Assembly (NCBI GenBank): GCA_000341795.1
Contig: AODO01000024.1
Span: 1 to 64,000 of the forward strand
Length of the DNA stretch: 64,000 nt
Direction of reading: 5' to 3'
Source: Rhodococcus triatomae BKS 15-14
GTDB lineage: Bacteria > Actinomycetota > Actinomycetes > Mycobacteriales > Mycobacteriaceae
Within the stretch, counting starts at the first letter, position 1. Each line of letters begins with the position of its first letter. The position numbers were made by a program, and so were the translations under genes. This document shows positions 16,937 to 24,912 of this stretch, piece after piece. The notes beneath the pieces were generated by a model. That model saw nothing but the letters and a program-made list of their open reading frames with translations. It was not told the DNA's origin and made no database searches.

Positions 16937-17746
16937 ATGCCGAACTCGCTGGTGGTCGTTGCGCTGGTCGCGATGTGGCTGTTCGTGCTTCTTCCGATGC
17001 AGGCGAAACGGCGGCCCCGCATCCGGCAAACGACGGACGCGGCCCTGGCCACCAGAGTCCTCGATCGTGATCAGCACGCGCGGCAGAATCGCCGCGGCCC
17101 GGCGACCGGGCACCGGAGCGACCCGCACTGGCGCCCTGATCCCAATCGGCCGATGCATGCGGAGGACTGGATGGAATCGCAAGCGCGAGCGGACGCGGAG
17201 CCCGACCAGTACGACGAACACGACGAGTACGAGGAATACGACGAGTTCGAGGACGACGCGCACGACACCGGTGCGCGGTCCGGCGAGCGGGCGCCCTACC
17301 GTCGCGGGCGCGGTGGCTTCGACCCCGAGGCGGACGCGATCGCACGGGCCGCTCGGTACGCGTTCCGGCAGCGGGCAGTCCTCGGACTGGTTCTCGCCGC
17401 GATCATGGCGGCGGCTCTCGCGCTGATCATCTCGTCGACCGTCTGGTGGGCCTGCGCGGCGGCGGTGGTCGCACTCGGCGGGTACCTCGCGTATCTGCGC
17501 CGACAGGTGCAGATCGAGCACGAGATCCGCCGGCGGCGGATGGCTCGGCTGAGCCGCTCCAGGCTCGGCGTGGAGTCCCGCGACGACGAGGAACTGCGGC
17601 TCGTGCCGTCGCGACTGCGGCGACCCGGCGCGGTCGTCCTCGAGGTCGACGACGAGGATCCGGTCTTCGACCACCTGGATCACTACGACGCGCACCTCGA
17701 TGAGGACGACGGGCCCGCGGAGGTCCGTCGCGTCGTCGGGCAGTAG
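16937..17746 (+). CDS. sepX: Divisome protein SepX/GlpR
   Basis: 269 aa. There is an N-terminal membrane helix (LVVVALVAMWLFVLLPM), then a long acidic linker (EYEEYDEFEDDAHD) and a second hydrophobic pair near residues 149-190 (LGLVLAAIMAAALALIIS and VWWACAAAVVALGGYLAYL). A basic juxtamembrane part and an acidic tail follow. Length, topology and position after rimJ match the actinobacterial SepX/GlpR family (mycobacterial Rv0996), a membrane partner of FtsZ at the septum. The ribosome binding site is GGGAGGGAGG. The 190-bp leader contains two short palindromes (16788-16800 and GTAGGCCTAC at 16867-16876). Confidence 0.82.
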   Translation: MPNSLVVVALVAMWLFVLLPMQAKRRPRIRQTTDAALATRVLDRDQHARQNRRGPATGHRSDPHWRPDPNRPMHAEDWMESQARADAEPDQYDEHDEYEEYDEFEDDAHDTGARSGERAPYRRGRGGFDPEADAIARAARYAFRQRAVLGLVLAAIMAAALALIISSTVWWACAAAVVALGGYLAYLRRQVQIEHEIRRRRMARLSRSRLGVESRDDEELRLVPSRLRRPGAVVLEVDDEDPVFDHLDHYDAHLDEDDGPAEVRRVVGQ

Positions 17747-17838
17747 CTTCGAGAAATGGTCTGTGACCAGGCGATTTCCCCGTGGCGGGATGGGCCTGTT
17801 AGAGTTGCCGAGCACTCCTCGAGGGGAGTGTGAGGACT

Positions 17839-17914
17839 GGGGCTGTGGCGCAGTTGGTAGCGCGCTTCGTTCGCATCGAAGAGGTCAGGGGTTCGATTCC
17901 CCTCAGCTCCACCA
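17839..17914 (+). tRNA. tRNA-Ala (anticodon CGC)
   Basis: A full cloverleaf folds. The acceptor stem is GGGGCTG with CAGCTCC (one G-U pair). The anticodon stem is CTTCG/CGAAG with loop TTCGCAT, giving anticodon CGC for codon GCG. The T-stem AGGGG/CCCCT carries TTCGATT. The CCA end is encoded. It marks the left edge of the accessory Ig-like block. Confidence 0.95.
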
Positions 17915-17920
17915 GCAGGT

Positions 17921-17961
17921 CACGAGAGGCGCTTCCGCACACAGCGGAAGCGCCTCTCGTG
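17921..17961 (+). terminator. Terminator after tRNA-Ala
   Basis: A perfect 18-bp stem (17921-17938 with 17944-17961) with a 5-base loop starts seven bases after the tRNA CCA end. It should separate tRNA transcription from the Ig-like operon. Confidence 0.75.
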
Positions 17962-18182
17962 CGTTCGGCGTCGAAACCTCTGTTGCTGGACATTTACTGG
18001 GTTTGTCGGACGCTCGTCCAGTTTTTTGGATGAAAACGCCATTGACCTGACAGCTTTTGTGGTCTACTCCTCTGCGACTTTGTGCCCGCGAGGCTACATG
18101 CCGAGGTAACTGGCGCACCGAATGCAGGAGTACGACGGATCCGGCGGCCCCTGACGGTGCCGGTCCGGCGTGGAGGAGACAC

Positions 18183-20210
18183 ATGTCAGAACACAGCTTT
18201 CGCCGTGTCGTTGGCGGAGTGAGTGCCTTCGCGGTTGCGGCCGGATTCGCCGTCGTCGCGGGCGCCGGCGTCGCGGGAGCGGGCCCGGCGTCCGTGAACT
18301 GGAGCGACGGCGACACCAGGTTCACCCGCACACTCAGTGAGACCGATCTGGGCGTCGGTGACCTCGTGACGTCGACGACGAAGTTCGAGCGCACCGGTGT
18401 CGTCGAGTACATCTACGAGGTCACCGACGCGCATCCCGCCTGCTGGACGTTCGTGTCCGCCACGGTCGACGGCGGGGCGCGCTCCCTGGACAGTTCCGGC
18501 GCCGACTGGGCGAAGATCAAGGGGTCGATCACCCAGTGGCCGGTGTACAACTCCGGGGGACTGATCAACCCGAAGTCGCGGTCGTTCGCGTTCACGTATC
18601 GAGTGGGCGCGGATTGCGCACGCAACACCCCGCTGATGACGTCGATGAGTTACTACAACGGCTCGCTCGGCGACGGCAGCTATCCGAACAAGGGTCCGAC
18701 CGCGACGGTCCGGACGAGTGCGTCGTCCACCACCCTCGCGGGTGTGGCGTCCGCGACCGTGGGTCAGCCGGTGACGCTGTCGGCGTCCGTGACGGGCGGC
18801 GCGAACGGGGACACGGTCGAGTTCTACGACGGCGCCACCAAGATCGGTTCCGGGACGGTGAACAACGGCGCCGCGACGTTCGGCTGGACGCCGTCGTCGG
18901 GTGGCGTTCACGCGTTGACGGCGAAGTACCTTGGCAACGCATCGACCAGTGGTTCGACGTCGCCCGCGCAGAACGTCACCGTCACCGTGCCGGACGCGGC
19001 GACCACCACCACCGTCAGCGGCCCCGCGGCCGTCGAGGTCGGGCAGGCGGTCACGCTGACCGCGCAGGTCGCGCCGACCCCGGCCGGTGGCACCGTGCAG
19101 TTCAAGGACGGCGCCGCCGATCTCGGTGCCCCCGTCCCGGTCGGGGCCGACGGCAAGGCGGTGCTGTCGGTGCCCTCGCTCGCCGCGGGCGCACACCAGA
19201 TCACGGCGGTGTTCTCGGGCGTCGCCGGATTCACCGGCTCCACCTCGGCGCCGTTCACGGTGACCGCATCGGTCCCGGACCGGGCGACCACCACGACGCT
19301 GACCGCGCCGGCGACGGCTGACGAAGGACAGGCGGTCACGCTGACAGCGCAGGTCGCGCCGACACCTGCGGGTGGCACCGTCCAGTTCAGGCGTGGCGAC
19401 GCCGCGCTCGGCGCAGCCGTTGCCGTCGCGCCGGACGGGTCCGCGGCGATCACCGAGACGCTTCCGGTCGGCACGCATCAGATCACGGCGGTCTTCTCCG
19501 GAGCTGCCGGTTTCGTGGGCTCGGTGTCGGAGTCGCGGACGGTGACGGTGTCGCCGGTCGTCGTCTCCGACAAGGCGACCACCACGACGCTGACCGTCCC
19601 GGCGACCGCGCGGACCGGTGAGCCCGTGCACCTGTTCGCCTCGGTCAACGGTCCCGACCTCGCTGGCGTCGGGTCGGTCGGCACCGTCCAGTTCGTCATC
19701 GGTGGACAGGCACTTGCGCCCGTCGGTGTCGTCGACGGCGTGGCCGACCTCACCCACACCTTCGACTCCGCGGGCGCGGTGTCCGTTCAGGCGACATTCT
19801 CCGGTGGACCGGGCTTCTCCGGTTCGTCGGCGCCGGGCGCGTCGGTGAGCGTCTCCGATCCCGACCCGGCCGACGTCGCGACAGCGACGGCGGTCTCCGC
19901 GCCCGCCACCGCGGTACGGGGCACCGAAGTGACCCTGACGGCGACCGTGGCGCCGGTTCCGTCCGGTGGCACGGTGCAGTTCTTCGACGGCACCACCCGA
20001 ATCGGTCTTCCCGTCGCGGTGACCGGGGGCACGGCGACCCGCACCTACACCGTGGCGGCGGCCGGCGACCGGCAGATCACCGCGGTCTACAGCGGCGCGC
20101 CGGGTCATCTCGGCTCGACCTCGTCGGTCGCGACGGTGATGGTCACCGAACCCCCGGTCGATCCGGGCGCCGGTGGAACCGGGTCCGTCGACGACATTTT
20201 CGGTTCCTGA
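18183..20210 (+). CDS. Secreted multi-domain Ig-like repeat protein (paralog 1)
   Basis: 675 aa. The start ATG 18183 has GGAGGAG upstream. A signal peptide covers about residues 1-33, then a unique N-terminal domain (about 35-175) with two cysteines (HPACWTF and GADCARN) that could form a disulfide. Five Ig-like repeats follow, each about 90-100 residues, with recurring GTVQF.DG, HQITAVFSG and SVxVTEP elements, as in the Big_3/Ig-like 5 families. The tail is Gly-rich and ends SVDDIFGS. No sortase motif, transmembrane anchor or catalytic site is visible, so it is probably exported and surface- or matrix-associated. It is 33 bp from paralog 2 and likely cotranscribed. Confidence 0.8.
   Translation: MSEHSFRRVVGGVSAFAVAAGFAVVAGAGVAGAGPASVNWSDGDTRFTRTLSETDLGVGDLVTSTTKFERTGVVEYIYEVTDAHPACWTFVSATVDGGARSLDSSGADWAKIKGSITQWPVYNSGGLINPKSRSFAFTYRVGADCARNTPLMTSMSYYNGSLGDGSYPNKGPTATVRTSASSTTLAGVASATVGQPVTLSASVTGGANGDTVEFYDGATKIGSGTVNNGAATFGWTPSSGGVHALTAKYLGNASTSGSTSPAQNVTVTVPDAATTTTVSGPAAVEVGQAVTLTAQVAPTPAGGTVQFKDGAADLGAPVPVGADGKAVLSVPSLAAGAHQITAVFSGVAGFTGSTSAPFTVTASVPDRATTTTLTAPATADEGQAVTLTAQVAPTPAGGTVQFRRGDAALGAAVAVAPDGSAAITETLPVGTHQITAVFSGAAGFVGSVSESRTVTVSPVVVSDKATTTTLTVPATARTGEPVHLFASVNGPDLAGVGSVGTVQFVIGGQALAPVGVVDGVADLTHTFDSAGAVSVQATFSGGPGFSGSSAPGASVSVSDPDPADVATATAVSAPATAVRGTEVTLTATVAPVPSGGTVQFFDGTTRIGLPVAVTGGTATRTYTVAAAGDRQITAVYSGAPGHLGSTSSVATVMVTEPPVDPGAGGTGSVDDIFGS
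19044..19393 (+). repeat. Internal 285-bp period direct repeat in Ig-like gene 1
   Basis: The run beginning CAGGCGGTCACGCTGAC at 19044 recurs at 19329 with few changes across about 60 bases (first copy to about 19106, second to about 19393). The offset of 285 bp is exactly 95 codons, one Ig domain. It points to recent domain duplication. Confidence 0.75.
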
Positions 20211-20243
20211 TCTCGAATACCCTTCGCAGTGGAGAGGAAAGCA

Positions 20244-21668
20244 GTGGCTGACAACAACATTCGCCGCGTCGTCGGTGGAGTGAGCGCCTTCGCGGTGGCG
20301 GCGGGATTCGCCGTCGTCGCCGGGGCGGGAGTCGCGGGGGCGGCGCCGGCGACCGTTTCGTGGGAGGACGGCAACAGCAAGTTCACCCGCACGCTCAGCG
20401 AGACGAACCTCGGCGAGGGTGACCTCGTGACGAGCTCGACGACGTTCGAGCGCACCGGGATTCCGGTCGAGTACATCTACGAGGTCAAGGACCTGCACCC
20501 GGCCTGCTGGACGTTCGTCGAGGCGAAGGTCGACGGCTCTGCGCGCGGCCTCGACAGTTCGGCCGCGGACTGGGCGAAGGTCAAGGGCTCGGTCACGGAC
20601 TGGCCCGTCTACCCGAACATCAACCCGAAGTCGCGCACGTTCTCCTTCACGTACCGCGTCGGCGCGGACTGCGAGCGAGGCGTGGCGCTGTCGACGTCCA
20701 TGCACTACGGCGGGTCCCTCGGTTCCGGCACCTATCAGAACAAGGGTCCGTCCGCGACGGTCCGCAAGAACGACACCACCACCAACCTCGCGACAGTCGC
20801 GGGTGGTCAGGTCGGCCAGGCGATCACCCTGTCCGCGGCGGTCACCGGTGGCGCCAACGGCGACCCGGTCGACTTCTACGACGGTGGTGCGAAGATCGGC
20901 ACGGGCGCTCTGAACAACGGGGTCGCGACCTTCGACTGGACCCCGGCCAACCGCGGTTCGCACACCCTCGCCGCGAAGTTCCCCGCGACCGCGCGGGCGA
21001 ACGCATCGGAGTCCGGTACGCAGGGAGTGCAGATCACCGATGCCGACGCCGCCTCGTCGACCGCGCTCGCCGCGGTGACGGGCGCGCAGGTCGGACGGTC
21101 GTCGGTGCTGAGGGCGACGGTCACCCCGGCGGGTGCCGGCGGCACCGTCACCTTCAAGGACGGCGGTGTGACACTGGCCGAGGTCCCGGTGGCCGCGAAC
21201 GGCGAGGCGAGCTACACCTGGGTGCCGTCGACCGCGGGCAGCCATGCGATCAGCGCGGCCTTCTCCGGCCGTTCGGGCGTGACCCCGTCGACGGCGAACG
21301 CAACCATCACCGTCGAGCAGGCATCGGTCGACAACGTCGCGTCCACCACGGCCCTGGCGATCGGTGTGGCCCGGACGGTCGGCGTGTCCAGCATGCTGTC
21401 CGCTCAGGTGACCCCGGGCAACGCGGGCGGCTCGGTCACGTTCAAGGACGGTGACACGGTCATCGGCACCGCACAGGTCGACGCCAACGGCGTCGCCGGC
21501 CTCGCGTGGACACCGGCGACTGCCGGGCAGCGCGTCATCCGGGCCGAGTACTCGGGTGCGGGCACCGTGAACGCGTCCAGCGACGCGGAGTCGGTCCAGG
21601 TCGCGCCCGGCGGCGGTGACGGCGGCACCGACGGCGGCAGCGGCAGCGCCTCGTTCGGTTCCAGCTAG
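20244..21668 (+). CDS. Secreted Ig-like repeat protein (paralog 2)
   Basis: 474 aa from GTG 20244, with GGAGAGG upstream; a GTG at 20229 is in frame but less likely. The signal peptide and N-terminal domain are nearly the same as paralog 1 (RRVVGGVSAFAVAAGFAVV, then FTRTLSET.LG.GDLVTS). The two cysteines are conserved (LHPACWTF and GADCERG). Three Ig-like domains follow, with VTFKDGGVTLAEVPV and VTFKDGDTVIGTAQV marking two of them. The Gly/Ser-rich tail ends SASFGSS. Paralog 1 has five repeats; this copy has three, so repeat number varies within the family. Confidence 0.8.
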   Translation: MADNNIRRVVGGVSAFAVAAGFAVVAGAGVAGAAPATVSWEDGNSKFTRTLSETNLGEGDLVTSSTTFERTGIPVEYIYEVKDLHPACWTFVEAKVDGSARGLDSSAADWAKVKGSVTDWPVYPNINPKSRTFSFTYRVGADCERGVALSTSMHYGGSLGSGTYQNKGPSATVRKNDTTTNLATVAGGQVGQAITLSAAVTGGANGDPVDFYDGGAKIGTGALNNGVATFDWTPANRGSHTLAAKFPATARANASESGTQGVQITDADAASSTALAAVTGAQVGRSSVLRATVTPAGAGGTVTFKDGGVTLAEVPVAANGEASYTWVPSTAGSHAISAAFSGRSGVTPSTANATITVEQASVDNVASTTALAIGVARTVGVSSMLSAQVTPGNAGGSVTFKDGDTVIGTAQVDANGVAGLAWTPATAGQRVIRAEYSGAGTVNASSDAESVQVAPGGGDGGTDGGSGSASFGSS

Positions 21669-21677
21669 TTCCCACAG

Positions 21678-21717
21678 CGACCGATCCCCGGCATCACGTG
21701 GTGCCGGGGATCGGTCG
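21678..21717. terminator. Bidirectional terminator
   Basis: A perfect 16-bp stem (21678-21693 with 21702-21717) with an 8-base loop lies between the converging Ig-like gene 2 and the acyl-CoA synthetase gene. Confidence 0.75.
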
Positions 21718-21726
21718 TGTCCGGGC

Positions 21727-23490
21727 TCAGCCCGCGTACAGCTCCTCGATCCGACCGGCGTACTTCGTCTCGATGGGCTTGCGGCGCAACTTCAGTGTCG
21801 GGGTGAACTCGTCGCCCCCCGGCTCCCAGACGTCGGGGAGCAGCGCGAACTTCTTGACCTGCTCGACGTGCGAGAGGTGCGTGTTCGCGTCGTCGACGGC
21901 GCGCTCGATCTCGGTGCGGATCACCGGGTTCTGCGCGAGTGAGCCGGGATCGCTTTCGGTGCCGGAGTGTTCGGCGAACGCGGCGGCCATGTCGGGATCG
22001 AGGGTGAGCAGTGCCGTCACGTAGGGCCGGTCGTTTCCGATGGCGACGGCGCCCCGGATCAGGGGACTCGCCGCGTGCAGGGCGTCCTCGATGGCGGCGG
22101 GTGAGATGTTCTTGCCCCCCGTGGTGACGATCAGTTCCTTCTTGCGGTCCACGATCGTGACGTAGCCGTCGGCGTCGATGGTGGCGATGTCTCCGGTGTG
22201 CAGCCAGCCGTCGGCGTCGAGGGCCTCGGCCGTCTTCTCCGGCTCGCCGCGGTATCCGCGCATCACGCACGGACCGGAGATCAGCAGTTCACCGTCGTCC
22301 GCCAGTTTCAAGGACACTCCGGCCGCCGCTTCGCCGACGGTGCCGATGCGGATGGCGCCGGGTCGGTTCGACGCCCCGACCGCCGCCGTCTCGGACATGC
22401 CCCACACCTCGCTGCATGGAATGCCCAGTGCGAGAACGAATTCGAGCACGTCGGGGGAGATCGGGGCCGATCCGGTCAGGGCGAGGCGGACCTCGTCCAT
22501 GCCGAGTTTGCGGCGGATCGAGGCGAGTACGAGCCGGTCCGCGGCGGCGTGCTGCAACTCCAGGCGGTGCGGTACCGGCACCCCGTCGGACCGCATCCGC
22601 GCGGTCCGCCTGCCGACGTCGATGGCCCAGGTGGCGAGGCGTCGTTTCGTGGGGCTCTTCTCGGCCTCGAGCGCGAGTTCGATCGCGGCCTTGACCTTGT
22701 ACCAGACCTGCGGCACGGCGAAGAACACGGTGGGCCGGACGGTGGGCAGGACGGTCACGGCCTGCTTCACGTCGGCCAGGGTGGTGACCTCGATCGCGAA
22801 GTAGATGGCGAGGTAGTGGGCGGCACCGCGATTGGCGATGTGTGCGTCCGGAAGGTACGACAGGATCCGGTCGTCGGAACCCACGTGCGCGGCGTCGGCG
22901 AGAGCGGCCCTCAGTGCCTCCGCGTTGGCGTGGGTGAGTTCCACTCCCTTCGGCGGACCCGTGGTCCCGGACGTGTAGATGATCGTCAGCAGGTCGTCCG
23001 GCCGAACGGATCGCCAGGTCGACTCGAAGTCGAATCCGGCGTCGGGTGTGGCTTCGACGTCGGCGAGCGCGAGAGTGCCCTCGGGGGCGTCGTCGACACA
23101 GACGATGTGCTCGACGGCGGTCCCCTCGACCGCCTGCCGGATCACCGGCAGGAACTGGTTCTCGCAGACCATCACGCGGTTGCCCGCGTTCTTCAGGACG
23201 TAGTTCAGTTGCTCGGGGGCCAGCGTGTTGTACACGGAGAAGGGGGTCGCGCCCGCGTGCAGCGCCGCGGTGTCGACCAGGTGGAACTCGGGTCGGTTGG
23301 TGAGCATCAGCCCGACGGTGTCGCCCGGCCGGACGCCGAGTCCGGCCAGGCCGGCGGCGATCGAGCGGACCCGCTGCGCATACTCGCGCCAGGTGATCAC
23401 GACGCTGTCGTCGTGGGTGCGGAGCGCCACCTTGGCGGGATGTCTGGCGGCGGTGTCCTGGAACGCCGCGCAGAGGGTGTCGAAGCTCAT
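21727..23490 (-). CDS. Long-chain acyl-CoA synthetase (AMP-binding, FadD-like)
   Basis: 587 aa, normal for the class. ATP loop IIYTSGTTGPPKGVELTH, then the adenylation motifs GIPCSEVWGMSETAAVG, GWLHTGDIATIDADGY and VDRKKELIVTTGGKNISP are all present. The end resembles the FadD15/FadD11 branch (EFTPTLKLRRKPIETKYAG). It activates long-chain fatty acids to acyl-CoA in the cytoplasm. It has a good AAGGAG ribosome binding site. A GTGAC-N4-GTCAC palindrome at 23553-23566 lies 63 bp upstream and may bind a fatty-acid-responsive repressor. It interrupts the Ig-like paralogs, so the block was assembled from several parts. Confidence 0.92.
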   Translation of the reverse strand: MSFDTLCAAFQDTAARHPAKVALRTHDDSVVITWREYAQRVRSIAAGLAGLGVRPGDTVGLMLTNRPEFHLVDTAALHAGATPFSVYNTLAPEQLNYVLKNAGNRVMVCENQFLPVIRQAVEGTAVEHIVCVDDAPEGTLALADVEATPDAGFDFESTWRSVRPDDLLTIIYTSGTTGPPKGVELTHANAEALRAALADAAHVGSDDRILSYLPDAHIANRGAAHYLAIYFAIEVTTLADVKQAVTVLPTVRPTVFFAVPQVWYKVKAAIELALEAEKSPTKRRLATWAIDVGRRTARMRSDGVPVPHRLELQHAAADRLVLASIRRKLGMDEVRLALTGSAPISPDVLEFVLALGIPCSEVWGMSETAAVGASNRPGAIRIGTVGEAAAGVSLKLADDGELLISGPCVMRGYRGEPEKTAEALDADGWLHTGDIATIDADGYVTIVDRKKELIVTTGGKNISPAAIEDALHAASPLIRGAVAIGNDRPYVTALLTLDPDMAAAFAEHSGTESDPGSLAQNPVIRTEIERAVDDANTHLSHVEQVKKFALLPDVWEPGGDEFTPTLKLRRKPIETKYAGRIEELYAG

Positions 23491-23552
23491 GGGGTCTCCT
23501 TCGATAGCCGCCGGTCCCGAATCCCGAGGCGCTCGCGCCCGTCCGTGAGTGT

Positions 23553-23566
23553 GTGACGCCTGTCAC
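23553..23566. promoter_or_regulatory. Palindromic operator between acyl-CoA synthetase and small ORF
   Basis: GTGACGCCTGTCAC is a perfect 5-4-5 palindrome in the 149-bp divergent gap. Its size and symmetry suit a TetR-family repressor. No regulator gene lies next to it. Confidence 0.4.
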
Positions 23567-23639
23567 TCTCAGGATAACGCCGGGGCTTCGCCGGTTCTCG
23601 GTGTTGGCCGCGCGCGCGAAACGGAGCACACTGAGTGGC

Positions 23640-23795
23640 ATGGATCACAGGATGTCGGACGACGAGTTGCGCACGGCCATCCGGAAGTTGCGGGAGCGCG
23701 CCGACTACGCCCGCGGTCACGAGGACGAGGCCACGGCCGAGCAGATCGAGCGCACCATCCGCGGCTACCAGGAGGAGATGGCCACGCGCCTCTGA
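23640..23795 (+). CDS. Small conserved hypothetical protein
   Basis: 51 aa from ATG 23640; ATG 23652 is an alternative. It is highly charged and likely an all-helical or coiled-coil peptide: DDELRTAIRKLRERADYARG, then EDEATAEQIERTIRGYQEEM. No cysteine or membrane helix. It lies divergent from the acyl-CoA synthetase and 107 bp before the SDR gene. The regular heptad-like charge pattern argues for a real protein. Function unknown. Confidence 0.6.
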   Translation: MDHRMSDDELRTAIRKLRERADYARGHEDEATAEQIERTIRGYQEEMATRL

Positions 23796-23902
23796 CGGGA
23801 CCGTGTGCGCGGCCGCGTGTGGGCGAGCCCGCGCGGCGTCACCGTGCGCCGGGAGCGGCACCCGTAGACTCCGGCCGTGAACGGCGGACGGCGGCAGGGG
23901 GC

Positions 23903-24745
23903 GTGACGGTGCGGAATCTCGGCGGCAGGAAGTGCCTCATCACCGGGGCGGGCAGCGGCATCGGCCGCGCCACGGCACTCGCCCTCTCGGACGAGGGCGC
24001 GCGCCTGTTCCTCACCGACATCAACGAGGAGGGCCTCGCGGACACCGTCGCCGCGATCACCGCCCGCGGTGGTGACGTGGCGGAGTCCCGCGCGCTCGAC
24101 ATCGTGGACCACGACGCGGTCACGGAGTGGGCGAACGATATTCACGAGGCGCACGGATCGCTCGACGTCGTGATGAACGTGGCGGGGATCTCGGCATGGG
24201 GGACGGTCGAGAATCTCGAGCACCGGCACTGGAAGTCGATGGTCGACGTGAATCTGATGGGTCCCATCCACATCATCGAGAACTTCGTGCCGCCGATGGT
24301 CCGCGCGGGACGCGGCGGGCACCTGGTGAACGTGTCCTCGGCGGCCGGGTTGCTCGCGTTGCCGTGGCACGCCGCGTACAGCGCCAGCAAATTCGGTCTG
24401 CGCGGCGTCTCGGAGGTGCTGCGGTTCGATCTGGAGCAGCACGGCATCGACGTCTCGCTCGTCGTTCCCGGCGCGGTTCGGACACCGCTCGTCGGGACGG
24501 TGGAGATCGCCGGCGTCGATCGGAACGATCCGCAGGTCCAGAAGGCCGTCCACCTCTTCGAGCGGCGCGCGGTGACTCCGGAGAAGGTGGCCCGGTGCAT
24601 CGTGCGGGGAATGGAGAAGCGGCGCTTCCTCGTCTACACCTCGCCGGACGTCAGGTTCGGTTACTGGTGGGCGCGCAAGTTCGCACTGCCCTACGAGTTC
24701 GTGATGCGCAGGGCAAATCGGCAGTTCTCGAAGTTCCTGCGCTGA
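23903..24745 (+). CDS. Short-chain dehydrogenase/reductase
   Basis: 280 aa, classical SDR. The NAD(P)-binding TGAGSGIGRA, the structural NVAGIS (normally NNAG or NxAG), catalytic Ser in VNVSSAAGLLALPW and the YSASKFGLRG catalytic Tyr/Lys are visible. The C-terminal tail (YWWARKFALPYEFVMRRAN) is typical of membrane-associated SDRs acting on lipid substrates. Start GTG 23903 or 23909. It lies near the acyl-CoA synthetase, so a role in lipid oxidation or reduction is plausible but not proven. Confidence 0.85.
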   Translation: MTVRNLGGRKCLITGAGSGIGRATALALSDEGARLFLTDINEEGLADTVAAITARGGDVAESRALDIVDHDAVTEWANDIHEAHGSLDVVMNVAGISAWGTVENLEHRHWKSMVDVNLMGPIHIIENFVPPMVRAGRGGHLVNVSSAAGLLALPWHAAYSASKFGLRGVSEVLRFDLEQHGIDVSLVVPGAVRTPLVGTVEIAGVDRNDPQVQKAVHLFERRAVTPEKVARCIVRGMEKRRFLVYTSPDVRFGYWWARKFALPYEFVMRRANRQFSKFLR

Positions 24746-24912
24746 CGCCGTCGTTGCGCTGGACGGACAACCGACAAGTTCGTCGAATCCACCGTGACGA
24801 GTGATCGCACCGTGATCTACTGCACCCCGATCTCAGTCCGAACCGCCCCACACGCGGGCGTTTCGAGACCACCACCGGGGCCTTCGTCGAGGCCCGATTC
24901 GGAAGGAATGGC

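Noticed and set aside
17839-17961. tRNA-Ala as a phage or ICE attachment site
   Set aside because: No integrase, excisionase or repeated tRNA 3' end was seen downstream; the hairpin after the tRNA is a simple terminator.
19000-20150. Repeat spacing in the Ig-like genes as a CRISPR-like array
   Set aside because: The repeats are in-frame protein domains of about 95 codons and are not short identical units with unique spacers.
18186-21245. 1019-aa open frame antisense to the first two Ig-like genes
   Set aside because: High-GC third positions keep the opposite frame open. The translation is Arg/Gly-rich without any fold or start signal, and the sense strand encodes convincing secreted proteins.
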